Shown in pieces: positions 52,893-64,000 of a stretch of DNA of 64,000 nt. The first letter of the stretch is position 1, and each line of letters begins with the position of its first letter. The stretch covers positions 62,366,748 through 62,430,747 of the forward strand of contig CM038038.1 in assembly GCA_021397845.1 (NCBI GenBank), read 5' to 3'. The position numbers were made by a program, and so were the translations under genes. The notes below the pieces were generated by a model. That model made no database searches and was not told where the DNA came from. It saw only the letters and a list, made by a program, of their open reading frames with translations. This DNA is from Areca catechu (taxonomy: Eukaryota; Streptophyta; Magnoliopsida; Arecales; Arecaceae).

Positions 52893-54648
52893 TGATGCGG
52901 GACAAGATGGTGATGAGTGATGTGCCATGCTTATCTTGATTAATAAATATATATATTTTTGTATTTTGAGAGAAAAAACTGATATCCTAATAGCAAAATA
53001 AACAGGAAGACCTAAAGAAAATAAAGTGATAACTAGTTATCGAAATTTCCTACCTGCATGCAGATCTTATCAAATAATTGTAATGGAAGATCGCGGTGAT
53101 TGAGAAACCATCCTAGATTAGGTTACCTACTTTCAAGTTTCAGATCTAGAGGAAGGGAAGGGGTTTAGATTTACCAATATGCTTTGAAATTCTCTTAGTT
53201 GAAGATCTAGATCGCAACACTCTAGGGTTGACAAACCCGACTCCAAAATTGATTGATCCGGCATCTGGACTCCAATCACACTGGTTCCAAAGCAAGGACT
53301 CCAATCTTCAGAGTTAGATCTCGAAAGGATCTACAAAAAAAAATATCAAAGTTGATTACTAGGAAAGTGCTAAGAATGCCAAGAACTCAGAAGAATAGAG
53401 TTAAAGGGGGGAAGAAGGTTGGCGTCAAGGTTGATTGTGCTCCCGAGTTCTTCTTCTTTGACTTGCTTTAGGATTCTCTTCAAAGGATTGAATGTAGACC
53501 TTAAAGAGTCCTCAAATCACAAATTTGGTGGAAAGAACGGAACCGATAAGTAGAGCGTCACACCCTACAAAACATGGATGTCACACCTAAGTTGTTCTAG
53601 GCATCTCACCTAGCCAGAACCGATAAATAGAGCATCACACCCTACAAAACATGGTCATCGCACCCAAGTTGTTCTAGGTGTCTCACCTAGCACCTTCAAG
53701 CAAACTAGCTATGGAGGAATTGGAGAAAATGCAACAGCACTTTGTCTTTTCATTACTCAAAATATCATGCTTACAAAGAAAGGTTTTGGGCTCTATTTAT
53801 AGCCTCATTACAAGTAGAAAGATAGGTTGAAATTCAAATTCAGAATAAAAGAAGAGGGAATTACAATTTTTGAGGTTTTGGAATAGGTGCCAATATGTCA
53901 TAAAGATGGTTATCTTGACTTGATCTTCCACCCTTCAATTTGATCTTCTCCATTTTGTTTCCTTGGCCGATTGAAGTTAAATTGCTACATTTAAATGGGA
54001 GTGGAGCCCACCAAAAACACCTCCAAGAGAGAGAATTCGTGAGCAGAGAAAGAGAATTTATGGAAGGTAGAAATGCTTTAGCCAACTTTCTTAAATGCCT
54101 TCAAAGCTTGTGCCTCTTAAATGGCTTCAAAGCTTGTGCCTCTTAAATGCCTTCAAAGCTTTCTTCAAGAAACTCTCTCCACCTTTAATTCTCCTTAATT
54201 GCTACCATCATAAAGCTTTCTTCAAGAAACTCTCTCCACCTTTAAAGCTCTTTAATTGCTACCTTCATAAAGCTCCTTCCATTGATTTTAACTCTTTGTT
54301 TGATGAGAGAATACGTGAAAGGTTTTCTTGGAGGAAAGAATTGGCATGGAGCTTCCTGTCTTCAAGTAGCCAACCAAATAAATGTAGATGTGGACCCTTC
54401 TTAACTTCCTTCAAGTGATGTAGACTTAGTCAACTCCATACAAAAATAACTTAGATCTTATTTAAACCCAAAATGGATCCAAAACATAATTACTAGACCC
54501 AAACAACAATTTAGGCCCAATTGAGACACAATTGGACCAATTACAACTTCCTCATAATCCCAAATATAGTTTTATTGGACTCTATAGACTTTAAATTGAA
54601 ATTCAAATAAACTCAAATTGCTTCTTTCTGGCTCTGGTGTCCCCACCA
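52893..54648 (-). repeat. Gy5 5' LTR
   Basis: A 1756-bp LTR, plus-strand TGATGCGGGACAAG to GTGTCCCCACCA. Shares all blocks with 42522-44495 but has three copies of the 26-bp unit (about 54088-54162). Minus-strand TATA CTATAAATAG near 53797. Confidence 0.92.
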
Positions 54649-54653
54649 ACCCT

Positions 54654-54755
54654 TGTGTATGCTTTCTTTCAAGAAAATAAAAAGTAGGATCTAAGGGCAT
54701 AGAATCCCTCAAACAAGGCTAAGCTACCTTTAAGAACCTCAGATCCATGGATCAA
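54654..54755 (-). repeat. Cop4 LTR fragment, right piece
   Basis: The continuation of 42322-42521 after Gy5, by position and the shared ACCCT duplication. It ends at 54755, where the Gy6 LTR begins; ATCAA (54751-54755) would be the Gy6 target duplication. The sequence itself has no independent match in the window. Confidence 0.55.
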
Positions 54756-56400
54756 TGATGCGGGATGACTATAATAATGCTAAATATGCAGGAAAAATAG
54801 TAAACTAATTTTTTTTATAATTTTTATAATTTAGATTGGTAGGTTAATTTCTTGAAAGTAAGTAAAGACTAGTAGGTAATCAACAATTCTAAGAATCATC
54901 ATATCACAGGCTGAATCATGCAAGATAAATAAAAGACAGGACCCAAAAATTAAGAAATTCCTGGCTTAGGATAGTTAATCTTCAATAAATCAAAAATTTA
55001 GAGAAGGGAAGGTTTCTTACCAGTCAGAGATTATAAATTCAATAAATGAAGGGATCACTCACACTCTGATCGGAGCCTGGACGAAGAAGCCTCAGTTTCC
55101 TTAAATCTGATGGCTGATCTAGGTGGTCTTGGAAGCAAAGAAGGCCTCCTTAGGGGAGGTGAAACACCTCGAGGATCCTGCAAGCATCAGGATCAATCAA
55201 AATAGTAATTAAAATAAGGAATAAGAAACAAGGGTTTAGAATTAAAAGAACTAGGTTTAGGTATGGATGTCCCGGGGAAGAAGCAGTTGCTTAATTGGGG
55301 CAGCAGCTAGGGTATCTTCCTCAGGGCATGGCTGATCTCCGAAGATGCAGATGGAAGCTAGAGTAGCAGATCTTCTTCTCAACAATGAAGAGGATCAAAG
55401 CTTAAAATGGAAGGATAGCACTCATCACTTAAGAATTGAAGTCTAGGGACAAGATCTAGACTCTCTACTAAGAACTTACCTTTGGAGCTTGGTCCATGGT
55501 GTGGAGCCTTCATCATCAGCTTCAAATCATCAAGAAAAACCTGCAAATGATCCAAAATGAGGTCGTGGTGATGAAGAATTTAAAGAAATTGAATGATTCA
55601 ACAAAAGAAAGTGAAGGGATTTGAAGAAGGTTGCTGAATTTTTGGGCAGCACATTCCCTCCTTCTTGGACTACTTAGATCCTAGGTAGAAAAGCTTGGAA
55701 ATGGAACTATGATCTCTCAAACTCAAGGCACTCACTCAAACTCATACTCAAACTCAACACTCCAACTCAAACATCAAGAGAAACACGCAAACTCCTAGAA
55801 GAACTCATGAACTTGGCAAGGTGGAAGAGAAGACAAACTAGCAAGCTTTTATTCAACTCAAATATTGCATGCCTTACAAGAGGAGGCCTTGGTCCTATTT
55901 ATAGGCCAAGGGCAGCCATAATGGGCAGCAAAAGGATGGGTTAAGGAGCTAACTAATTTAGATTTATTTGGTAATTAATTACATGTTTAGTTCCTAGTCT
56001 AACTAATCCTAACAAGAGAAAGTCCTAGAAGCTCCATGTGGTGCCATCTCCTTGAAATATTTGTCTTCATCCAATCCTTCCACATGTCCTTTTAAGTTTT
56101 GTCTTTCAATAGGATCCAAAGTAGATGAAAGCTTCATAGCTTGGCCGGTCCAAGATGGGCTTCAATGTAGATGATCTTGTCCAGCCCATGGACTTGAAAA
56201 AGTAGGGGGGGTCTTCACTAGTTTTATTTGTGGACTTGAACACTTCATACTTTCTTCATTCAAATGAAATTAGGAGTCTTCAAGAGGTGCTTCATAAAGT
56301 TTGATTTCTTCTTCATACATTGGTGGGAATCTAAAAAAGATTGGACTAAAACCAAAGATTGTTAGTTTGTAGTTTCTTCTTCTTACCAATGTCCTTATTA
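54756..56400 (-). repeat. Gy6 3' LTR
   Basis: A 1645-bp minus-strand LTR. Its plus-strand start TGATGCGGGATGAC is the U5 end and is related to the Gy1/Gy7 LTRs (shared block with CCTAAGGAGGCC and AGGATCCTGCAAGC in reverse complement). Minus-strand CCTATAAATAGG near 55897 is the TATA. It begins after GGGAGAAT at 56400 with TAATAAGGACATTGG, so the expected TG is mutated. Confidence 0.8.
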
Positions 56401-57929
56401 ATTCTCCCCGGATGAAAAGAACTAGGCCATGATGAATATGGATCATTTTGGATTTGGTTGTATTCAAGTAGATCTGGATTGATCCTTTGTAGTTTTGCTT
56501 GAGTGATCCATGAATCATCAGAATCAGGTCTACCTTGCCAATGGATCAAGTATCGTTGGTAATCTTTATTCCGGGTAGTGATAATCTTGTCATTTATGAC
56601 CCTTTCAATTCTTTGTCCCCGCTTTAGTCGTGTTGCTTGTGGACACTCTGGGATTGGTGCACTCTCAAAGGATGGATCAGGTTCTAGGAATTCACAGGGA
56701 ATCATTGTGGACTTCTTGTATCCTACCAGATTTGAGATATTAAAAGTAGAGCTAATGCCAAAGTCAGAAGGTAGGTTCAGCATATAAGCATTAGGTCATA
56801 TTCTTTTTATTATTTTGAAAGGACCTGCACCACAGGCATGGATTTTCTTCATAGTTCCCAGTGGAAACTATTCAGGTTTTAGCCTGATCATCACAATATC
56901 CATTACTTGAAATTCTTTGGCCCTTCTATGAGAATCAGCCATATGCTTGTAGCTTTCATTGCTTATTTGGATTTTCTTGCTAATCTCTTTGTGAAGGTTT
57001 TTAATGTGTTGTGTATATGACTCTTGCTGATTTGGACACTTATGCATGACAAGCTCAAATGAAAACAAACTCAAATGATACAAGAAAAACTTCAAAAGTT
57101 CCTAATTTCTAATGGTGGGTGAAAGAATTCAGTTTATCTCCAGATTTGTGTCATAGGGCTTTCTAAAATTGCTGATGACTCGGATAACCTTTTTGACATA
57201 GTAGGGTTTGGTAGGTTCTACAGCACATCCACCTTTTCTAGAAATGGTTTGGCCACTTTAGAAATATGAAAAATTCGAGAACAGGGTAAAAAGTGTGCCA
57301 TCTTGAAATGTTGGGTTGGGTTCATCCTATATCGTGGGACTGAATTGATAGCATGCTGGTGGTCCCTAGATGAAAAGTGATCAAAAAAAGTTTCAGGAAG
57401 TTTGTCTTGAGTTTCCTTAAAAATTTTTATGACTTCTTGGGTTCGTTCCTTAAGGTTTTGCTTCTGGACTTCCTGACAGGTCATCATCCCAATTGATGAT
57501 TCCTTAATGTTTTCTTGTCTTGAACCTTTATCATTAATTAACATTAATTCTGGGTCCTCTTCTTTTATCTCCTTAACTTGTTCTTCATGATTTTATCTTC
57601 GGGTTTCCCTGAGGGTCAAAATCCACATGGGTGATCCTTCCTTGATTTCTTTCTCCACATCATTGGCAGTAATTAAATTTAACCTTTGCTTCTTCTATTT
57701 CAAGTCACTAAACCCTCTTTTGATATTGTCCTTAGGTGTGGTCGAGTTAATGACAAGCTTCTTTCCTAAATGGGTGAAGGCACAAGAATTGGATTGACCA
57801 TATAAAGTTATATCATGGTCATACAACCATGGTCTACCCAAAATGATACTACCTATCCCCATGAAAAGAATATCACACCAGACTTGTTCCTGATAGCACT
57901 GGATTTGAGTGGGAACCTGGCATCTGGAC
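56346..57929 (-). pseudogene. Gy6 gypsy pol with reverse transcriptase and RNase H deleted
   Basis: Read on the minus strand from 57929: the protease end (CQVPTQIQCYQEQVWC, SIILGRPWLYDHD), the linker before reverse transcriptase (ORF 57218-57544), then a jump. YRMNPTQHF is followed at once by KMAHFLPCSRIFHISKVAKPF, which is integrase core; about 550 residues between them are missing. The integrase C terminus (SNESYKHMADSHRRAKEF, 56868-57095), the chromodomain (YLIHWQGRPDSDDSWIT, 56346-56783) and the Lys-rich tail, encoded in the LTR, follow. The rest of protease and gag lies beyond Gy7, which is inserted at 57930. Confidence 0.88.
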
Positions 57930-59440
57930 TGGTGAGGACACCAAGATCAGACACAATCACTGGATCCCATATGGTTTAATTAGTCATGTGTCAAAGTTTT
58001 GAATGTTTTGTAATCAATTAAGATTGAGTCCTGTAATAAGTTGAGGTTAGTTAATTTGTCTCAACCCTCAACCCTGGTCAATATATTAAGTCCTGTACTC
58101 CCGTTATGAGTCTAGTATGAGCCCAATTTTTGTACAAGAGAAGAGGTTACCCTATTTTGGATTCCATTAGGCCACATCCAAGAGTTAGAGCCACTACATT
58201 AGCCTAGTAGATTTTGTGTGACAACCCAGGATCCAAGATGCCTTCTAGAAACCCTGATTCCTTTCAAATATTTTTTAGATGCCCAGATTCTAATCTAGAT
58301 GCCAGAGCATATTCCCAAACTAGGAAATCTATGATTCTAGAGGACCACTTGCATCCCAGTCCAAAGAAATCAGCCCAGGCACCATGCTCAAGCCCTTCAT
58401 AAGCAAGATTCTAGCTAGATTCCCTGGAATATGCCAGCCCATGCGCCAAGTCCATGGAAGCCCACCTGGGCCACTCAAAAATTTATCCAAGCCCATGAAG
58501 GAGGCATTGTTCCTTTTTCTCCAAGGTCCAAAACCAAATTTGAGGAGTTTGACCATGTCCAAACTCAATGGGAGGTGTCCTTAAGTGAGAAGGAGAAGAC
58601 TAGTATAACCTAGTTAGGATTTATGTTCCTAGTTAGGAGTGGTTATTTTAACACAAGTATGTAACCCTAGTTAAAGGGAATGGGAGCTCTATATAAACCC
58701 CACCCCTCCTCCTGTTGTAATCAATTTTATTCATTATATCAAAACCCTGATAAAATTTATTTGAGCTTGCGAGCTTGTGTTACTTTATTTTTTTTAGTTT
58801 ATTTGGTTCCTTTTTCTTGTGTTGGTTGACCATCACTTGCAATCCTCCATGCCCACAGTAGCAAACCAAGCTTCCAAGCATTAGCCACGTCCTTGAGGAG
58901 CAGCCTTGAAGATGCCCCAGATCAACAACTTCATCTGCTTCCTTGCCCCCCAACTTCTAAACCCTAACCTGATTTCTTCTAAACCCTAGTTCTTTCCTTT
59001 ATTTAATTGCAATTTTGATTGACCCTTGACATTTTGCAGGATCCTTGAAGTGTTTCACCTCCCAAGAGGAGGCTTTCCTTGCCTCCAGGACCACCTAAAT
59101 CAGCTATCTAATCAAGGGAACCGAGATTCATCCTCCAGGAATCAATCTGAGAGCACATTCTTGAAATCACTGATTGGTATCATCCTTCCCTCCTTTTAAT
59201 TTCTGATTTTATGAAGATAAGCTATCCTAATCTGGGAGTTTCTCAATTCTCAGGTCCTAGAATTTATTATTTTTGCATGAGTTTGCCTACGATCATGATG
59301 ATTCTATGCATTGCTATTCTTCTTGCTAGTTCTTACTTTTATTTAGAAATTTAGCCTACAAAACTAAATCATAAAATCACAAAAAAATTATTTTACTCTT
59401 TTCCCTACATGACTAGCAAGCTTAGAGTCATCCCACATCA
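57930..59440 (+). repeat. Gy7 first LTR
   Basis: A 1511-bp LTR, TGGTGAGGACACCAAG to CCCACATCA, closely related to the Gy1 LTR. TATATAAACCCC near 58689 with C-rich patch and TTGTAA form the promoter block. Confidence 0.9.
58689..58722 (+). promoter_or_regulatory. Gy7 first LTR core promoter
   Basis: TATATAAACCCCACCCCTCC then CTGTTGTAATC, the same layout as the LTR at 61203 (TATAAATA at 61982). Confidence 0.65.
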
Positions 59441-59443
59441 ATT

Positions 59444-59455
59444 TGGTATCAGAGC
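59444..59455 (+). other. Gy7 first primer binding site
   Basis: TGGTATCAGAGC, exact, three bases after the LTR. Confidence 0.93.
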
Positions 59456-60523
59456 AAGTCTAGGATAGTTTTCACCTTCATTAAAATCATAAACTCTAAT
59501 TTCTGCATCCTATCACCTACATTAGAGGTCTAGGTTTTGATCAATTTTGGCATCTTAAACATTTTATTTTTTTGTGAAATCTAGACATCACGTTCTATGT
59601 TTTGTCCTAATGATTTTAAAATTTTTTAATTAATTTTACCAAAATACTAATTCTCTAAAAATTGGCATATTAGAAACTGTAACTAAAATCCTCAGATTTC
59701 TGCATTAGTCCGAAAACCCTAGGATTTTCATCATCATATGATTTTTTTTTTGCATCAAATTTTGTAGAGGTCATCACAATCATCCATCCTCTAACTTAGA
59801 AGTTTTTTGATTTTTTTCTACATCATGATCTATATCAAAATCTACATTTTCTGTAACCCTAATTTCCAGAATTCTGCTAATTCTGCAGACTTGACTAAAC
59901 CAAATATAACCAACTTCCACACACCCTAATCCCAAGCACAATTTGATTGCTAACCTAATCAACTTAAACCTAACTTGCCACATCATAAAATACATAAAAC
60001 ATATTTTATTTTTCTGATTGTTTTAGATTATATCAGGACCATCATTTGCCATCATCTTTAACTTAATCTTAAGGGCAACTCAATATCTCATATCAGGGTA
60101 GGATTTCATCACCTGTCCTGAGCCTAAAACAACCATCATCATGCTAACACAAACCTAATTAAAATCAATTAAACCTAATTTGTCCTAGAGAGCTAGGTGA
60201 CATCAACAGGTCGGGTCGGAGCTGTGTGGGCCAACTAGTGCATTTAATCTTGTAGCTATTACTGAAATCTGGTGTCTAAGGCTAAGGGTCCAGAGTCAAA
60301 TGACCTAAGCGGTGTTGTGGTTTTGAATTGGGTCCCTGTGAAAGCAGGGGGGCCTCCCACACTCCCACCCTCTACCTTGCTAGAGGAAGCATTAGCTACT
60401 AGGTTAAGTATAAGTTGAGCTGACCCACCCAGCTTTGGCTCTAGGTCTAGGAAACCCTAGATTAAGCCAAACCATCTTGCATGCTTAGTTGCACCATCTC
60501 ATTATGACTGATTGTTTGATTGT
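59456..60523 (+). other. Gy7 first leader
   Basis: No ORF supported. The conserved block GTCCTAG-AGAG-CTAGGTGACATCAAC is near 60181-60206. A GGTCCAGAGTCAAATGACC stretch near 60286 is kept in the second leader near 63588. Confidence 0.65.
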
Positions 60524-61202
60524 ATGACCACTAGATTAGGTACCCAATATCAAAAGTCTAAACCCCAAACTGACTTAGCCATGGATTCGAACTTTGAGGC
60601 CATCATGAACCAGTTTGCCCAAATGAACCATAGGTTTGACCAATCTGAAGGTCAGCTAGCCTTAATAAACCCTAGGTTTGACCAATCCGAAGATCAGCTA
60701 GCCCATATGAATCAATCAATTATCCAAACCCAAACTCAGCTTGCCCAATTGACCACTCATATCAACTAGATGACCCAATCGACTAATCAAACAACTCATG
60801 GAACTGATCTTATAACCTATAAACCCATAACCTATACACCCATCACTTACGAACCCATAACCTATGAACCCATAACCTTTAGTCAGCCCAAACCCAATAA
60901 GGTTACTACCCTAGATATGAACCCAGTGTTAGTCCACTTTTCCATAGTCCCCATTTAATAATCAATTTCCCATTAGCCAAACCTCTCTTACCACTCCATT
61001 GGTCCACCAAGAAGACATTGAATGGGAGATATATGAGGCTGACCCAAGCTTAGTTTATGAGTATGAGGAGGATAAGGAAAAATTCCCTATAGAAGACTTA
61101 AAGTTAATTGAATCAATAGATACCCAGGTGGAAGCCATCCTAGAATCAGTTGACCCTGACCATACCCACATAGAAGACCACCCAACAATAGTTGAACCTG
61201 AC
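60524..61202 (+). pseudogene. Gy7 first Gag, truncated, no capsid core or knuckle
   Basis: MTTRLGTQYQKSKPQTDLA then MDSNFEAIMNQFAQMNHRFD with three imperfect repeats of an 18-residue block (MNHRFDQSEGQLALINPRF type). A stop at 60767 precedes MTQSTNQTTHG and five YxPIT repeats (about 60815-60882). After a further stop and frameshift comes LVHQEDIEWEIYEADPSLVYEYEEDKE, an acidic stretch, and the LTR. The capsid domain and zinc knuckles of the Gy2 Gag are absent, so both ends of Gag were joined. Coding fragments only. Confidence 0.82.
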
Positions 61203-62742
61203 TGGTGGGGACACCAGGATCAGACACAGATCACTGGATCCCATATGGTTTAATTAATCATGTGTCAAAGTTTTAAAAATTTTGTAATCAATTAAGATTG
61301 AGTCTGTAATATGTTGAGGTTAGTTGATTTGTCTAAACCCTCAACCTTAGTCCAGTTTTGAGTCCGTACATCAGTTATGAGTCTAGTATGTACCCAATTT
61401 TTGTACAATAGATGAGGTTAACCTATTTTGGAGTTCCACTAGGCCACATCCAGGAGTCAGAGGCCACTACATTAGATTATTGGATTTTGTGTGACACCAC
61501 AGGCTCCAAGATGCCTTCAGGAGACCGTGAATCCTTCCAGATGCTCTCTAGATGCCAGAGCATATTCCTAAACCAGGGCATCCATGATTTCAAAGGTCCA
61601 TCTACATCCTATCCCAAAGAAATTAAGTCCAGGTTCCAAGCCCAGGCCCTTAAGAAGCAAGATATCAGGGAATATTTCTGCTACCAGGCCACCCCAGCTT
61701 CCGGAGGCCCAAGCCCATGCACCCAAGCCCTTGTGGGCCGGACTATTGCTACCCCTAGAAGCCCAACATGCCCTCCTAAGTGTCCTTGGAGGGTTGACCA
61801 AGTCCAAGCTCAAATGGAGGTGTCCTTAAGTGAGAAGGAGAAGACAAGCCTAACCTAATTAGGATTTCTAGTTCTTTTAAGCTTTGTAATTCTAACCTAG
61901 CTAGGAAAGGACTTATAATCTAACAAGGCAAAGGCTTGTTAACCTATGTATAACCCTAGTTAGGAGAGGGCATGGGAACTCTATAAATACCCCACCCCTC
62001 CCTCTCTTGTAATCATCTCTTTCTTATGAATACAACATGCTAAAATTTTTGTGTTATTCCATTGTGATTGGTGTCTTTGTTTTGGTTTTCTACTTTGAGA
62101 GATCTCCTTGTGTGCCCTAGCCAACTCCCTACTGCCCTAGCTTCCATCTACATCCTTGGAGATCAGCCACGCCCAGAGGAAGATGCCCTAGCTACTGCCC
62201 CAATCAAGCAACTGCTTCTTCCCCTGGACATCCACACCTAAACCTAGTTCTTTCAATTCTAAACCCTAGTTTCTTATTCCTTTGTTTAATTGCTGTTTTG
62301 ATTGATCTTGATGCTTTTAGGATCCCCAAGGTGCTCCCCCCTCCCATGAGGAGGCCTTCTTTGCTTCCAGGACTACCCAGATTAGCCTTCAGATTCAAGG
62401 GAATGAGGCTTCTCCTTCTAGGCTCCAATCAGAGTATGAGTGATCCCTTTAGTTATCGAATTTACAATCTTTGACAGGTAAAAAACCTTCCCTTCTCTTG
62501 ATATCTATTTTAATGAAGATAAACTATCCTAAACAGGGAGTTTCTCAACTCTCAGATCCTGGCTATTTATTATCTGGCATGAGTTCTTTGCGATACGATG
62601 ATCTTTACATTGCTACTCCTTATGCTAGTTCTTATTTTATTTGAAAAATTTAGCCTACAAACATAAATTATAAAAATCACAAAAAAAATTAGTTTTCTAT
62701 TTTTCATGAATGTTTAGCAATTCTTAGAGTCGTCCCACAATA
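61203..62742 (+). repeat. Gy7 second LTR
   Basis: A 1540-bp LTR, TGGTGGGGACACCAGG to GTCCCACAATA (the expected CATCA end is altered). TATAAATA at 61982-61989. Clearly diverged from the first LTR, so the two may come from different insertions or an old one. Confidence 0.9.
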
Positions 62743-62745
62743 GTT

Positions 62746-62757
62746 TGGTATTAGAGA
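62746..62757 (+). other. Gy7 second primer binding site, mutated
   Basis: TGGTATTAGAGA: two changes from the exact site. Confidence 0.8.
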
Positions 62758-63827
62758 AGGCTTAGGATAATTTTTATCTACTTTGCATTCACAAATCCTA
62801 ATTTTTGCATTCTGTCAACTGCATTAGGAGTCTGTTCATTATCTAATTTCGACCATCTAAAAATTTTATTTTTCTGTAAAATTTGCATGAATTGTTCTTT
62901 GTCATGTCCTCTATTTTAACAAAGTTTTTAATTAATTTTAAAAATAAGTTAAATCATTAAAATTTGGCATATTAGAAACCCTAATAGAATCCTGATAATT
63001 TCTGTAGCAGTCAAAAAACCCTAGGATTTTCTTCATAATATGATATTTTTTCTACATGAAATTTAGTAGGAATCATATTTACCGTCCATCCTCTATTCTA
63101 GGATTTTTTTTGATTTTTTTATGTATCAGGATCTATGTCAAATTCTATATCAACCAAAACCTTAATTCTCTGATTTCTGCTGCTTTTGTACTTGACTAAC
63201 TCAAACCTAATCAACATCCATACATGCCAATCCCAAGCCTAATTTGATTGCTAACCTAATCAACATAAACCTAATTTGTCATTTCATAAAATATACATAA
63301 AATATTTTTATTTTTTTGATTATTTTATATTACATCAAGACCATCGATTGCCATCATCTTTAACCTAATCTTAAGGGCAACTCAATATCCTAGATCAGGG
63401 CAAGATTTCATCACATGTCCTGGGCCCAAAACAACCATCATCATACTAATCCAAGCCTACTAAAAATCAATTAGACCTAATTTGACTAGTGGGCTTGGAG
63501 ACATCAATAGGTCAGGTCTGAGCTATGTGGGCTAACTAATGCATTTAATCCTTTATCTGTTACTGAAAGCTAGTGTCTAAGGCTGGGGGTCCAGAGTCAA
63601 ATGACCTAAGTGGTGTTGTGGTTTTTAATTGGGTCCCTGCAAAAATAGAGGGTACTTTCCACACTCCCACTCCCTTCCTAGCCAGTGGAAGGATTAGCTA
63701 CTAGATTAGGTTTAAGTTAAGCTGAGCCATTTAGTTTTGACTCTAAGTCTAGCAAACCCTAGATTTTACTAACCTTTCATTTTCATGCTTGGCTGCATCA
63801 TTTTATCTTGATTGTTTGAATGATTGT
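62758..63827 (+). other. Gy7 second leader
   Basis: Aligns along its length with 59456-60523 (for example AAGGGCAACTCAATATC and GACCATCATTTGCCATCATC variants). No ORF. Confidence 0.75.
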
Positions 63828-64000
63828 ATGACCACTAGACTAGGAACCCAATATCAAAAGTCTAAACCCCAACTAAACCCAACCATGGATAGCAATTTTG
63901 AAGCGATCATGAGCCAGCTTGCCTAGTTAACTCTCCAAATGAACCAAGCCAATATCCAATCTCAAAACCAGTTTGCCCAAATAAATCAGTCCAACACCCA
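63828..64000 (+). pseudogene. Gy7 second Gag start, cut by window edge
   Basis: MTTRLGTQYQKSKPQLNPTM then DSNFEAIMSQLA with a TAG, and LTLQMNQANIQSQNQFAQINQ to the edge. Matches the first Gag start at 60524 almost residue for residue, then differs in the repeat part. Confidence 0.8.

Larger units (their letters stand above)
42522..54648 (-). mobile_element. Gy5, gypsy chromovirus carrying nested IR1
   Basis: Minus-strand element with LTRs at 42522-44495 (3') and 52893-54648 (5'), primer binding site 52877-52888 and a perfect target duplication ACCCT (42517-42521 and 54649-54653). The interior has leader, gag, protease, reverse transcriptase, RNase H, integrase and chromodomain in order, split by IR1 (46734-49531) in the reverse transcriptase. 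Inserted in the Cop4 LTR. Confidence 0.93.
57930..64000 (+). mobile_element. Gy7, gag-only gypsy element in LTR-internal-LTR-internal arrangement
   Basis: Two LTRs in direct order (57930-59440 and 61203-62742), each followed by a primer-binding site, leader and gag start. The first interior is 1.76 kb and encodes only a shortened Gag. The second runs past the window edge. Inserted in Gy6 protease; left flank TGGAC (57925-57929). It would depend on enzymes from a complete element. Confidence 0.88.

Noticed and set aside
61412..61858. 148-codon ORF in the Gy7 second LTR
   Set aside because: Overlaps an antisense ORF, is not kept in the first LTR, and lies upstream of the TATA within U3.

Overview
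The window is plant nuclear DNA (angiosperm-like by its element families) and looks like a pure retrotransposon pile. I recognise no host gene, tRNA, rRNA or CRISPR array. Nearly every base falls in an LTR, a leader or a decayed polyprotein of Ty3/gypsy chromoviruses (zinc knuckle, DSG protease, YFDD reverse transcriptase, HHCC/DDE integrase, chromodomain) or Ty1/copia elements. Working names: Gy1-Gy7 are gypsy, Cop1-Cop4 are copia, IR1 is an element with inverted termini.

Element borders were set by TG...CA ends, tRNA-iMet-type primer binding sites (TGGTATCAGAGC) and 5-bp target duplications, which give the order of insertion. The outermost layer is Cop2 (minus strand; pieces 22002-22464 and 37541-38369). 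Cop1 (minus strand; LTR 20440-22001, pol 15497-20394) sits in Cop2's gag. Gy1 (pol 1-3475, 3' LTR 3421-3661 plus 12526-13822) sits in an ORF downstream of Cop1 pol. Gy2 (3662-12520, duplication CATTC) sits in Gy1's LTR. On the other side, Cop3 (22465-37540) sits in Cop2's gag and carries Gy3 (25865-30862, duplication GACCC) in its leader. Gy4 (38370-42321) sits in Cop2's leader. The Cop4 LTR (42322-42521, 54654-54755) sits in Gy4's gag. Gy5 (minus strand, 42522-54648, duplication ACCCT) sits in Cop4 and carries IR1 (46734-49531, duplication GTTAG). Gy6 (minus strand, 54756-57929) also sits in Cop4 and carries Gy7 (57930 to the right edge), which reads LTR-internal-LTR-internal.

Gy2 is the freshest element: paired LTRs that are close to identical, a perfect target duplication and a single gag-pol frame broken by one in-frame stop. 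The other elements are decayed or carry only gag.

The most interesting non-standard structures are: four long hairpins in the leaders of Cop3 and Cop2, whose arms are conserved by position but whose tips are uniform within each element; IR1, a gypsy-like leader and gag between inverted 0.3-kb termini with a 5-bp target duplication; an exact 31-bp triplication of the LTR end and primer binding site in Gy2; leader hairpins apparently shared by gypsy and copia elements; and an extra promoter-bearing ORF of the putative plant transposon protein type downstream of Cop1 pol.
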